DNA of 64,000 nucleotides from Salinimonas lutimaris (GCF_005222225.1 NZ_CP036536.1:2318001-2382000), one strand, 5' to 3'; shown: positions 39,272 to 47,116, counted from the first letter of the stretch. The notes: generated from the sequence alone by a model not told the origin. Made by a program: numbers and translations.

Positions 39272-40270
39272 CTAGTCGAATTTCAACACCAGCTTGCCAA
39301 AGTTTTCCCCTTTAAACAGCATCATCAGCGTTTCAGGGAAGTTCTCAATACCGCTTTCCACATGTTCTTTGGCTTTTAGTTTGCCTTGCTGAATCCAGCC
39401 TGCCATTTCTTTAGCGGCTTCGCCGTAATGTCTGGCGTTATCAAACACCACAATGCCTTCCATGCGGGCACGGTTAACCAGCAGCGACAGATAATTGGCC
39501 GGGCCTTTTACCGCACTGGTGTTGTTGTACTGACTGATAGCCCCGCAAATCACGATACGGGCTTTCAGGTTGATACGGGTTAACACCGCATCCAGAATAT
39601 CGCCACCCACATTATCAAAATACACATCCACGCCATCCGGGCAGTGTTCTTTTAAGCCCGCATGCACGCTTTCATTTTTGTAATCAATGGCCGCATCAAA
39701 ACCCAGTTCGTTCACCACATAACCGCATTTATCCGCCCCACCGGCAATACCGACAACCCGGCAGCCCTTAATTTTAGCGATTTGGCCGACCACGCCGCCT
39801 ACAGCACCGGCTGCGCCAGATACCACTACAGTTTCGCCCGCTTCAGGTAAACCGGTTTTCAGTAGTCCAAAATAAGCGGTCATGCCCGGCATGCCCAGTA
39901 CGCCCAGATAACGCTCCAGTGGCGCCAGTGCCGGATCTACCTTATGCACGCCCTTGGTGTCAGACACCGCAATCGTCTGCACGCCAAAGTTGCCATAGAC
40001 CTTGTCACCCACAGCAAATTCATCACTGTTAGACTCCAGTACCTCACCTACTGCGCCGGCCCGCATTACATCGCCCAGCTGCACCGGCTCAATGTAAGAC
40101 TTGCCTTCATTCATCCAGCCTCGCATGGCCGGGTCCAGCGATATATACTCAACCTTGACCTTGATCTGACCCGCGCCGGTTTCAGCACTGTCTGTTTCTT
40201 TAAATTCCCAGTTTTCGCGGGTCGGTTCACCGTGTGGGCGCGAAGCCAGTAACCATTGTTTATTCTTCAT
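39272..40270 (-). CDS. Zinc-independent MDR NADP-dependent oxidoreductase (CurA/YncB-like)
   Basis: Medium-chain reductase of the leukotriene B4 dehydrogenase/CurA class, 332 residues. The N terminus has QWLLASRPHGEPTRENW and SLDPAMRGWM (about 50-60). The Rossmann motif is SGAAGAVGGVVGQIAKIKG (about 150-168), and DVYFDNVGGDILDAVL follows near 215. No zinc ligands are seen, as expected for the class. Likely reduces alkenals or enones with NADPH. It is divergent from the GlxA-type regulator across two palindromes. Confidence 0.9.
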   Translation of the reverse strand: MKNKQWLLASRPHGEPTRENWEFKETDSAETGAGQIKVKVEYISLDPAMRGWMNEGKSYIEPVQLGDVMRAGAVGEVLESNSDEFAVGDKVYGNFGVQTIAVSDTKGVHKVDPALAPLERYLGVLGMPGMTAYFGLLKTGLPEAGETVVVSGAAGAVGGVVGQIAKIKGCRVVGIAGGADKCGYVVNELGFDAAIDYKNESVHAGLKEHCPDGVDVYFDNVGGDILDAVLTRINLKARIVICGAISQYNNTSAVKGPANYLSLLVNRARMEGIVVFDNARHYGEAAKEMAGWIQQGKLKAKEHVESGIENFPETLMMLFKGENFGKLVLKFD

Positions 40271-40355
40271 ATCTTCTCCCTAACCCTGTGTAAGGCAATG
40301 CCGATATCGGCGTGAATGTTAAATTATTGTGGCACAGGTCTGACCTTGAAATGAC

Positions 40356-40389
40356 TGTCAAAAATGACACAATGTTGGTCATTAGTGAC
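40356..40389. promoter_or_regulatory. Two TGTCA/TGACA palindromes in the oxidoreductase-regulator promoter
   Basis: TGTCA-AAAA-TGACA at 40356-40369 and GTCA-TTAG-TGAC at 40378-40389 share the same arms and 4-base spacer and have centres 21 bp apart, two helical turns. They lie between the divergent oxidoreductase gene and the GlxA-type regulator gene, so they may be a dimer operator for that regulator. This is inference from symmetry and position. Confidence 0.5.
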
Positions 40390-40429
40390 AACCATTCGGT
40401 TTTGTTATAGTCGTCTATGGAGAGATTCT

Positions 40430-41434
40430 ATGTGCCCTGATACCCGCCCTGCCAATGTTGTGATTTACGGATTTGACCAAGCTCTGGCATCAACGATTTC
40501 CGGCGCTTTTGACTTATTTGCCCAGGCCGGGGTGACTTGGCAGCGTATTCATCATGCGCCAAAAGCGCCGGTATTTTCAGTCAGCCTGGTATCGGCCACC
40601 GGGGCTGATATTCGCTGCGCCAACGGCATGATATTAAAAAGCAGCGGACCGCTGACTACCGAACTCGCCCCCGATATCTTACTGATACCCACGATTGGCG
40701 GGGCTATTGATCAGGTGCTGCGTAACGAACAGTCACTGTACCCGCTGTTAAGGTATTTTGCTGGCCAGAACACCGATATTGCGGCCAACTGTACCGGTGT
40801 GTTTTTGCTGGCACAGGCCGGTGTACTGGACCACCGGCAGGCCACCACGCACTGGGGGCTTGCCGATGAATTTATGCAACGCTTTCCGCAGGTGGAGCTG
40901 CACAGTGATAAGCTGCATACTGTTCACGACCGGCTGTTTTGTGCTGGCGGCGGCATGGCCTGGATTGATCTGGCGCTGCTGTTTATTGAACGCTACGCCG
41001 GTGCCCATACGGCCCGGGAAACAGCCAAGGCCCATGTGCTGGACTTACCGCGGCTGAGTCAGTCGTTTTATGCCGGCAGCCGCCAGCAACAGCAGCATCA
41101 CGATTCGCTGATTCATTCGATTCAGAATTTTTTAAATCAGGACATTCAGTCCCTGCCCGGTGTGGATGAGCTGGCAACACGGTTTAACCTGACTTCACGC
41201 ACTCTTAACCGCCGCTTTAGAAATGCTACAGGATTCACTCCTGGTCAGTATATTCAACAACTTAAGGTTGACCAGGCGCGCAAGTTGTTAGAGACTAAAA
41301 ACTACACGATGGATCAAATTCTAAGCGAAATCGGATACGAGGATGCCAGCTCCTTTTCGCGTTTATTTAAACGAAAGACGGGTTGTTCACCTTCCGAATA
41401 TCGCTCAAGATTCAAAGCTAATGGCATCTTGTAA
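40430..41434 (+). CDS. GlxA-family AraC-type transcriptional regulator
   Basis: Two-domain regulator of 334 residues from the ATG at 40430 (GGAGAG upstream). The N-terminal DJ-1/PfpI-like domain (about 8-190) has the amidotransferase-like ANCTGVFLLAQAGVLD with Cys in the nucleophile-elbow position. The C-terminal AraC/XylS DNA-binding domain covers about 235-330 (VDELATRFNLTSRTLNRRFRNATG and ILSEIGYEDASSFSRLFKRKTG). It is divergent from the MDR oxidoreductase and upstream of the TonB-dependent receptor, either of which could be its target. Confidence 0.9.
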   Translation: MCPDTRPANVVIYGFDQALASTISGAFDLFAQAGVTWQRIHHAPKAPVFSVSLVSATGADIRCANGMILKSSGPLTTELAPDILLIPTIGGAIDQVLRNEQSLYPLLRYFAGQNTDIAANCTGVFLLAQAGVLDHRQATTHWGLADEFMQRFPQVELHSDKLHTVHDRLFCAGGGMAWIDLALLFIERYAGAHTARETAKAHVLDLPRLSQSFYAGSRQQQQHHDSLIHSIQNFLNQDIQSLPGVDELATRFNLTSRTLNRRFRNATGFTPGQYIQQLKVDQARKLLETKNYTMDQILSEIGYEDASSFSRLFKRKTGCSPSEYRSRFKANGIL

Positions 41435-41551
41435 TAAAAATGTCATATAAAATTTTGAAAAAGCCAGTAAACTATCGCGCCGCGAGCGGTCCGTTCAGTA
41501 GACTGCAACAATAACGACAAAAAATTTTTTACCTTCACACTTGGTGGACAA

Positions 41552-43753
41552 ATGAAAACACATCGTATTGCCTCGCTTGCGCTGGCTATCAGTACAGCGT
41601 TAAGTGGTGCCGCACTGGCACAGGACGACGGGACGACACAACAACAAAAAGACACGTCTCTGGAACAAATCACCGTTACTGCACAAAAACGCACCCAATC
41701 CATTCAGGAAGTTCCTATCTCTATCGCCACCCTCAGCGGCGAAAAATTCGATAGCTTATTTGCCGGCGGCGGCGACATTCTGGAATTAGCGGTACGTGTA
41801 CCTGGCTTATACGCAGAATCGTCAAATGGCCGTGTTGCACCGCGTTTCTATATTCGTGGTCTGGGCAATACCGACTTTGACCTGGCGGCCTCTCAGCCGG
41901 TTTCTATCATCATGGACGAAGTGGTGATGGAAAATGTTATCCTGAAAAGCTTCCCCCTGTTTGATGTTCAGCAGGTTGAGGTTTTACGCGGCCCGCAGGG
42001 AACCCTGTTCGGACGTAACACCACCGCAGGTATTGTGAAGTTTGACACTGTAAAACCGGGTCAGGACTTTGATGCCTACACGAAGCTGAGTTACGGCACA
42101 TTTGATACCGTGAATATTGAAGGCGCTGTTGGCGGCGCACTGACTGATGATTTGTCAGGCCGTTTCTCGGTCTTGTCTCAGCACCGCAGTAACTACATCG
42201 ACAATGGTTTTACTGGTCAGGAAGATGTGATTGGCGGGTTTGATGAGCGCGCGTGGCGTGGTCAGTTATTGTTCGAGCCGAATGACCGCTTTTCTGCGCT
42301 GTTAAATGTGCATGGCCGCTCAATAGATGGCACCGCGTCAATTTTCCGCGCCAACGTATTTAATGCCGGCAGTAACGACCTGAACAGCAATTATGACCGT
42401 GATGTGGTGTACTACGACGGCGATATCGACGGTAACGGTGTGGACAACAATCCGCAGTCTTATGACGGTTTTGGTTCATCACTGAAACTGACCTATGCAT
42501 TTGACAGCGTTGAGCTGACCTCTATCTCTGCTATTGAAACCGCCGAAGGCTTCAGCCTGGGTGATATCGATGGTGGCGCCGGCGTTGGTGAGACAGAAAA
42601 CTCAGGATTTATTCCGTTTCCGTCTGCCACTCAGGATAACCTGGATGATTTGAAGCAGTTCACTCAGGAAGTACGTCTGGCCAGTCTGGGCAACGACGAA
42701 CTAAGCTGGCAAGTGGGCGGTTTCTTCTTTGACTCCTCATTTGATGTACTGACGAATGCTGGTTTTGCACAAGCCACCGTCAGCCATGACAACAAAACCT
42801 GGGCTGTATTCGGGCAAACCACTTATGATTTGTCTGATAAGTGGGATATCACCGCGGGTTTACGTTACACCCACGATGAAAAATCACTGCGTACAGACTT
42901 CAACGATGTTGCACCGATTGATATCGACGATGGCCAGATGAGCTACGAGCTGAGCACTAACTATCGCGTGACCCGCGACTTCTCTGTGTTTGCCCGTTAC
43001 TCTAACGGTTTCCGTGCCCAGACTATTCAGGGCCGTGATGTGGTCTTTGGCGGAACCCCGTCAGTGGCAGATGCTGAAACCATCAACTCGTTTGAAGTTG
43101 GCTTTAAGTCTGACCTGCTTGACCGTACGGTACGCTTAAACGGTGCTATCTTCTACTACACCGTAGATGATATGCAGTTATCAGCTATTGGTGGCGGTAA
43201 TAACTTCACTGCCCTGGTCAATGCCGATGAAGGTGTGGCTTATGGTGCCGAGCTGGACGCGCAGTGGCGTGCCACTGAAGCGCTGACCCTGACCGCGGGC
43301 TTCTCGTACAACAATACTGAGATTAAAGATGACACCCTGACAAATGGCGGTTGTTTCTCCTGTACTGTGACGGATCCAGTGGCCGCTAACGGTAACTTCA
43401 GCCTGGACGGCAACCCGTTCCCGCAAGCGCCGGAAACTATCTTTAACTTCACAGCCCGTTATGCCATTCCGTTTGGTAGCGATGGCGAACTGTTTGCCTT
43501 CACCGACTGGGCCTTCCAGGGTGAAACCAACCTGTTCCTGTACGAGTCAGTGGAATTCCAGACCGACGACAACGTAGAAGGCGGTCTGCGTCTGGGTTAT
43601 GAAAACTTCACCGACAGCTACAGCATTGCCCTGTTTGGCCGTAACATTACCAACGAAGACAATGTTAAAGGCGCTATCGACTTTAACAATCTGACCGGTA
43701 TTATAAACGAGCCGCGCATCATCGGTATTGAGTTTAAAAAGTCTTTCTATTAA
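41552..43753 (+). CDS. TonB-dependent outer-membrane receptor
   Basis: Outer-membrane active transporter of 733 residues. The signal peptide ends AALAQ (residue 24). A TonB-box-like LEQITVTAQ (about 37-45) and the plug domain follow, with PRFYIRGLGNTDFD and VEVLRGPQGTLFGRNTTAGIVKF (about 142-165). A beta-barrel with an aromatic terminus (EFKKSFY) completes it. It resembles the Alteromonas-type receptors often used for carbohydrates, aromatic compounds or siderophores; the substrate cannot be assigned. A terminator follows. Confidence 0.92.
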   Translation: MKTHRIASLALAISTALSGAALAQDDGTTQQQKDTSLEQITVTAQKRTQSIQEVPISIATLSGEKFDSLFAGGGDILELAVRVPGLYAESSNGRVAPRFYIRGLGNTDFDLAASQPVSIIMDEVVMENVILKSFPLFDVQQVEVLRGPQGTLFGRNTTAGIVKFDTVKPGQDFDAYTKLSYGTFDTVNIEGAVGGALTDDLSGRFSVLSQHRSNYIDNGFTGQEDVIGGFDERAWRGQLLFEPNDRFSALLNVHGRSIDGTASIFRANVFNAGSNDLNSNYDRDVVYYDGDIDGNGVDNNPQSYDGFGSSLKLTYAFDSVELTSISAIETAEGFSLGDIDGGAGVGETENSGFIPFPSATQDNLDDLKQFTQEVRLASLGNDELSWQVGGFFFDSSFDVLTNAGFAQATVSHDNKTWAVFGQTTYDLSDKWDITAGLRYTHDEKSLRTDFNDVAPIDIDDGQMSYELSTNYRVTRDFSVFARYSNGFRAQTIQGRDVVFGGTPSVADAETINSFEVGFKSDLLDRTVRLNGAIFYYTVDDMQLSAIGGGNNFTALVNADEGVAYGAELDAQWRATEALTLTAGFSYNNTEIKDDTLTNGGCFSCTVTDPVAANGNFSLDGNPFPQAPETIFNFTARYAIPFGSDGELFAFTDWAFQGETNLFLYESVEFQTDDNVEGGLRLGYENFTDSYSIALFGRNITNEDNVKGAIDFNNLTGIINEPRIIGIEFKKSFY

Positions 43754-43780
43754 TTCAGTGTCTGGCTGTTAAAGCTGCTT

Positions 43781-43811
43781 AAAAACGCCGCGAATTATCG
43801 CGGCGTTTTTG
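43781..43811 (+). terminator. Terminator after the TonB-dependent receptor
   Basis: A 9-bp stem (ACGCCGCGA / TCGCGGCGT) with a 4-base loop is followed by five T. Confidence 0.85.
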
Positions 43812-44159
43812 TATGTGTAACAACACGCGGCGGCGCTTCTGTCGTCGTCATTAATAAATTAACCCTGGGTCATAAAAACGTCGTGCTGTAAGGCTTTCGG
43901 CATTTGTGGACCGAGTGCGTGTTAGCCGCTCACCTTACCTGTATAAATGACTAAAGCCAAAACAGAGCAACATGCTCCCTACTATTGGACAGCATCGACA
44001 GCGTTGTACGTGAACCGACCATCAGTGCGTTGACCCTTGAACGGTGACAAAGCGCGATAGTGGATGTAGCGGGCATTAACACGGGGGCTAAAATTCGAGC
44101 GAAGCGACAGAGCCCACCTGGTGCTGCCCCATGGAGCTTACGGCCGTCTTAATGTGATT
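43812..44159. other. Non-coding distal end of the integron array, possible cassette remnants
   Basis: No supported gene is present. From about 44074 on, the sequence GCATTAACACGGGGGCTAAAA and the following GCGAAGCGACAGAGCCCA match the interior of the attC sites to its right, so it is the body of the last attC. Further left, GACCGAGTGCGTGTTAGCCGC (near 43911) looks like a worn R'' end of another attC. This is probably where older cassettes decayed. Confidence 0.55.
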
Positions 44160-44170
44160 GTTTTAAGCCC
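44160..44170 (-). repeat. R'' end of the terminal, degenerate attC8
   Basis: GTTTTAAGCCC (plus strand) matches, with one mismatch, the start of cassette 8 next to junction 44519 (GTTATAAGCC on minus). The interior of the attC continues to about 44074, but no good R' core is found; a GTTCAAG-like site near 44036-44042 is the nearest candidate. The site may no longer recombine. Confidence 0.6.
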
Positions 44171-44176
44171 AGCTAA

Positions 44177-44509
44177 TTATTGCCACAGTTTTTTAAACCT
44201 GTAGTTCGCCCACATCAGTAAACCTAAAACAATACTGCCAGATAGCAAAAATATAGCCCTTGTGTGTTTAGTATCGGGAGCTACCTGAAACACGGAGTTT
44301 AGCCATAAAGGGAAAAATATTGTTACAGGAATAGCCGTGACGATGAATATTGCGAAAACCAAATAACAAATAAGTATATTGCCGATGCCACGTGGATTCG
44401 GCCACCCAAAGCGCAAATTCACGATTTTATGTAACTTAACTACAAGATGCATTGCAGCTAAGTAAAGGATTATTTCTAAAGCAAAAAACAAAAAATCCAG
44501 CATGTTCAT
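44177..44509 (-). CDS. Cassette 8: small membrane protein of unknown function
   Basis: I do not recognise this 110-residue protein. It has three predicted membrane helices: about residues 3-22 (LDFLFFALEIILYLAAMHLV), 45-68 and 86-102. A basic loop (KLHKIVNLRFGWPNPRG) separates the first two, and the C terminus is basic (NYRFKKLWQ). The ATG at 44509 lies 9 bp inside the cassette junction, as usual for cassette genes. Last cassette of the array. Confidence 0.75.
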   Translation of the reverse strand: MNMLDFLFFALEIILYLAAMHLVVKLHKIVNLRFGWPNPRGIGNILICYLVFAIFIVTAIPVTIFFPLWLNSVFQVAPDTKHTRAIFLLSGSIVLGLLMWANYRFKKLWQ

Positions 44510-44512
44510 GGC

Positions 44513-44627
44513 TTATAACACCCATATAAGGCGCAGTAACAAATAGGCTAAAATCCGATCGATGCGACAGAGCCCATGTGTTACTGTCCCAGCGAACGAA
44601 GTAAGTCAGTTTATTGCGTTGTTATGG
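44513..44627 (-). repeat. attC7
   Basis: R' core TTATAAC at 44513-44519 and R'' core GTTATGG at 44621-44627 (plus-strand reading) bound a 115-bp site. Its interior GGCTAAAAT and CAGAGCCCA...GTCCCAGCGAACGAAGT blocks are shared with attC2-attC6. It ends cassette 7. Confidence 0.85.
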
Positions 44628-45128
44628 TTCATTACTTATACGAAGTAACTCACTCAGCTCTTTTTTGCTTTGTTCAGGCGTTTTTCCCGCAGTGTCGATA
44701 ACAATACGTACTGTTTTCCACGGATGATAATCCCTTGAAGTCACGCTTTCCCACGACGGAAGCAAAAGATTAGGAATATCCGTTTGCCTTCTTTCGACGC
44801 GCTCATTGTGTTCATTTTCATCAGAGCAGATGACTTCGATTTCTGTGAAAGGTGATAATGCTTTATTTGCAACGCTTATCCATGCTTCACGAGATTCTAA
44901 AACTGGATTGGTTGAGTCTGCTACTACAGAAAGACCGTTTTTTAGGTTCTCTAACGCAATAGCAAAAGCAATCTTATAGCCCTCGTCATACAACTTTTTT
45001 AATCCAACGTTCTTCAACTCTTGTTCGATAGTGTCGATGCGAATATGGACTGCACCCAATGAGGAGGACAAATACTTTGAAAGTTCAGTTTTGCCTGTCG
45101 CAGGCAGACCGCCAAGTATATACAACAT
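44622..45128 (-). CDS. Cassette 7: P-loop kinase-like protein (AAA_33 type)
   Basis: ATP-binding protein of 168 residues with Walker A GLPATGKT (residues 7-14), resembling small AAA_33 kinases and zeta-toxin/chloramphenicol phosphotransferase-type folds. SVVADSTNPVLESREAW (about 73-89) is the DSTN-type block that in this group follows strand 3, and RRQTDIP near 118 gives Arg residues of a lid. The substrate is unknown; resistance, nucleoside or toxin kinases are all possible. The stop lies in attC7. Confidence 0.8.
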   Translation of the reverse strand: MLYILGGLPATGKTELSKYLSSSLGAVHIRIDTIEQELKNVGLKKLYDEGYKIAFAIALENLKNGLSVVADSTNPVLESREAWISVANKALSPFTEIEVICSDENEHNERVERRQTDIPNLLLPSWESVTSRDYHPWKTVRIVIDTAGKTPEQSKKELSELLRISNEP

Positions 45129-45153
45129 AAGACCTTATCGATTCCTCCTTGAA

Positions 45154-45261
45154 ACATAACTTTCCAATAACGGGGGCAGACATGTTGGGCATAATGGCGC
45201 AGCAACCCCGCGTGTATGGGTCCTAGCAAACGCAGTGAGTGTGTTTATTGATTTGTTATCT
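45154..45261 (-). repeat. attC6
   Basis: R' ACATAAC at 45154-45160 and R'' GTTATCT at 45255-45261 bound a 108-bp site. R'' matches the start of cassette 6 (AGATAAC at 45769-45775). The interior resembles its neighbours (ATAATGGCGCAGC...GGTCCTAGCAAACGCAGTGAG). Confidence 0.85.
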
Positions 45262-45511
45262 TCTTTGCATGATTGCCCCAAAGTAGACCATTAACACTTA
45301 AATCTTCGTCCAATTGAGGCCAATGAATACCTTCGCCATCACCCAGAATCTCCCAATCTTTTAGTTGATCTGCAGTCGCAGATGAAAGCGATGGGAACCA
45401 AGCTAAAGGAACGGAAAGAGTGCGGCCATCAATTAGACTGACAATAAGTGAGTCTGAGTCAAAACTAACTGAGTGGGCAAGAGGGTGATGTTCAACTGCT
45501 AAAGTAGCCAT
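45245..45511 (-). CDS. Cassette 6, second gene: DUF2442 protein
   Basis: An 88-residue protein of the DUF2442 type: the central DSLIVSLIDGRTLSVPLAWFPSLSSATADQLKDWEILGDGEGIHWPQLDEDLSVNGLL region (split here by motif: DGRTLSVPL, WFPSL, IHWPQLDEDLSV) is the family signature. It overlaps the DUF4160 gene by 20 bp, so they are translated together. The pair is often suspected to be toxin-antitoxin-like, but I know of no settled activity. Stop codon lies inside attC6. Confidence 0.85.
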   Translation of the reverse strand: MATLAVEHHPLAHSVSFDSDSLIVSLIDGRTLSVPLAWFPSLSSATADQLKDWEILGDGEGIHWPQLDEDLSVNGLLWGNHAKKITNQ

Positions 45512-45728
45512 TCCAAGCCTCCAAAAATGTTTCTTTATTTTCGACCACCAATTGCTCGAGTTTTCTTAACTCTTTAGGTGGAAAACGAGTAGAGCTAGCT
45601 AGAGCAACAGGCTTTAACCAGAATTTAGCAAGCATCTTCTCTCGCTGAATATGAATGTGTGCGGGTTCACCGTTTTCATTACTATAAAAGAAGAAACGAT
45701 AAGGCCCTAATCTTAATACTGTCGGCAT
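45492..45728 (-). CDS. Cassette 6, first gene: DUF4160 protein
   Basis: A 78-residue protein of the DUF4160 family: MPTVLRLGPYRFFFYSNEN and EPAHIHIQREKMLAKFWL are the diagnostic blocks, with HIHI as a possible active or metal site. It is the upstream half of a two-gene cassette. It starts 46 bp inside junction 45775. Function is unknown. Confidence 0.87.
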   Translation of the reverse strand: MPTVLRLGPYRFFFYSNENGEPAHIHIQREKMLAKFWLKPVALASSTRFPPKELRKLEQLVVENKETFLEAWNGYFSS

Positions 45729-45768
45729 ACGCTAAGATTATCGCAGAAGAGCACATATGCCAATTGGA

Positions 45769-45882
45769 AGATAACACCTGAATAAGTGGGACAAATATGG
45801 CGGTTATAATCGGAGCGAAGCGACACAGCCGCCATGTTTGTGTCCCAGCAAGCCCGCGAGCGACTTAACTTGATTGTTAGCT
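45769..45882 (-). repeat. attC5
   Basis: R' AGATAAC at 45769-45775 and R'' GTTAGCT at 45876-45882 bound a 114-bp site ending the toxin-antitoxin cassette. The interior has CGGAGCGAAGCGACACAGCC and TGTCCCAGC in common with other sites of the array. Confidence 0.87.
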
Positions 45883-45891
45883 GGCCACCTA

Positions 45892-46155
45892 CTAGTAATG
45901 GTAACGGCAAGAGATAACCGTAATTGCGGTATCGTCCACGGCATATACCAAACGGTTGGTGTCATCTATTCTGCGGGACCAGAAACATGAAAGATTTTCT
46001 TTGAGAGGTTCCGGTTTTCCAATTCCATCAAATGGAGAACGACTAACATCTGAAATTAACTTATTGATACGTTTTAAGATTTTCTTGTCTTGTGTCTGCC
46101 AATAAACGTAACTATTCCAAGCTTCGTCAGTCCATGACAACAACCTGTTACTCAT
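45892..46155 (-). CDS. yoeB: Cassette 5: YoeB-type toxin (ribosome-dependent mRNA endonuclease)
   Basis: Type II toxin of the RelE/YoeB family, 87 residues. GKPEPLKENLSCFWSRRI carries the catalytic Glu and Arg, and the C-terminal RYHY carries the catalytic His and Tyr, all as in E. coli YoeB. It cleaves mRNA in the ribosome A site. It overlaps the antitoxin gene by 8 bp. No mutation of a key residue is seen, so it should be active. Toxin-antitoxin cassettes are known to stabilise large integron arrays. Confidence 0.95.
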   Translation of the reverse strand: MSNRLLSWTDEAWNSYVYWQTQDKKILKRINKLISDVSRSPFDGIGKPEPLKENLSCFWSRRIDDTNRLVYAVDDTAITVISCRYHY

Positions 46156-46402
46156 CGATAAGCTCTCGCTGGATCGTTTTTGCCGCTTTAAACTGTGCTA
46201 TTGAACGATTTAAGTGTTCAGCGTTCGCTGGAGAACGAAGTAGATGAACAGTTTCCATAAGACTGTTGTAATAATCTAATGACATTACAACAGCATCTTC
46301 AGAGTCACGACGAGTGATTACTGTTGTATCTGCATCGTTGATGACGTTGTCCAAAACGGCTTTTAGACTATTTCGTGCTTCGGTAAAAGAGACTATTCTC
46401 AT
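46148..46402 (-). CDS. yefM: Cassette 5: YefM-type antitoxin
   Basis: Phd/YefM antitoxin, 84 residues from the ATG at 46402, which gives MRIVSFTEARNSLKAVLDNV, matching E. coli YefM at the N terminus. The DNA-binding N-terminal part is followed by ITRRDSEDAVVMSLDYYNSL and HLLRSPANAEHL, the YefM signature, and an acidic tail that would wrap the toxin. It precedes and overlaps the toxin gene. It likely represses the pair through the TGTACA palindromes just upstream. Confidence 0.95.
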   Translation of the reverse strand: MRIVSFTEARNSLKAVLDNVINDADTTVITRRDSEDAVVMSLDYYNSLMETVHLLRSPANAEHLNRSIAQFKAAKTIQRELIDE

Positions 46403-46413
46403 TTTGATCACCA

Positions 46414-46475
46414 CTTGTACATTATATGGAACAAGTTTAGATCGGGAATGAGCACATGTACAGGATATTGTACAT
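46414..46475 (-). promoter_or_regulatory. YefM-YoeB operator palindromes
   Basis: Two inverted repeats lie directly upstream of the antitoxin ATG: an imperfect one, CTTGT-N12-ACAAG, at 46414-46435 and a perfect one, ATGTACA-N6-TGTACAT, at 46456-46475. TGTACA is the half-site core known for the E. coli yefM-yoeB operator. They fall inside cassette 5 (start 46495), so the cassette carries its own promoter and autoregulation. Confidence 0.8.
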
Positions 46476-46489
46476 TTCTGAGTCGTGGC

Positions 46490-46603
46490 AGCTAACGCCC
46501 AGCTTAGGGCAATAACACGTGGCTAAAATTAGGAACGAAGTGGCGCAGCCCATGTGTTAATGTCCCAGCGAACGCAGTGAGCGCCAACAGTTGTTTGTTA
46601 GCT
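46490..46603 (-). repeat. attC4
   Basis: R' AGCTAAC at 46490-46496 and R'' GTTAGCT at 46597-46603 are perfect complements and bound a 114-bp site with the shared interior (GGCAATAACACGTGGCTAAAAT, split: CAATAACACG, GGCTAAAAT; TGTCCCAGCGAACGCAGTGAG). Confidence 0.88.
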
Positions 46604-46614
46604 GCACATGCTGA

Positions 46615-47010
46615 TTAAACCGCAATTATTAATATTAAACAGACAATAATTAGCCAACCATAAATACTAAAGTACTTGAGCATATCAGATTGCAACATAG
46701 GCAAGTAGTTTTGACTGAACTCTGCTGCTACACGTGGAAACATAGCAATACCGAAGCCAACGCTTGGAAACAAAAAGAAAAACATAAAGCGTGGATCGCG
46801 AATAGTCGAAACTGGTTCATAGAAGGAATAAATGCCTGATTTACCCAAAACTAAAATCATTCCCAAATAGAGCGCAAATAATAAAGAGGCTATTTTTTCA
46901 GCCCTCCCCCAAATCTTGGGGTCGTCAAAAATGCCATATTCGTTGAAATGACGCACAGCAAGAAAAGACGGAATAGAAATTAAAACAACTGTTGAGATTA
47001 ATGTTTCCAT
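46615..47010 (-). CDS. Cassette 4: small membrane protein of unknown function
   Basis: A 131-residue protein I cannot assign. It has four predicted membrane helices: residues about 3-18, 39-56, 75-95 and 112-130 (IYGWLIIVCLILIIAV). The ATG at 47010, 12 bp inside the cassette, is chosen over an upstream non-ATG start at 47046 that would lie within attC3. No motif for a pore, transporter or enzyme is apparent. Confidence 0.75.
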   Translation of the reverse strand: METLISTVVLISIPSFLAVRHFNEYGIFDDPKIWGRAEKIASLLFALYLGMILVLGKSGIYSFYEPVSTIRDPRFMFFFLFPSVGFGIAMFPRVAAEFSQNYLPMLQSDMLKYFSIYGWLIIVCLILIIAV

Positions 47011-47016
47011 ATTTGC

Positions 47017-47116
47017 AGCTAACGCCCCAAGAAGGGGCAATAACACGTGGGCTATAATACGGAACGAAGTGACGGGAGCCCACGTGTTATTGTCCCGCTT
47101 ACTTGGTTTGTTATGT
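47017..47116 (-). repeat. attC3
   Basis: R' AGCTAAC at 47017-47023 and R'' GTTATGT at 47110-47116 bound a 100-bp site. The R'' matches the start of cassette 3 (ACATAAC at 47535-47541). The long arms CACGTGGGCT and AGCCCACGTG around the apex form a strong hairpin. Confidence 0.88.
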
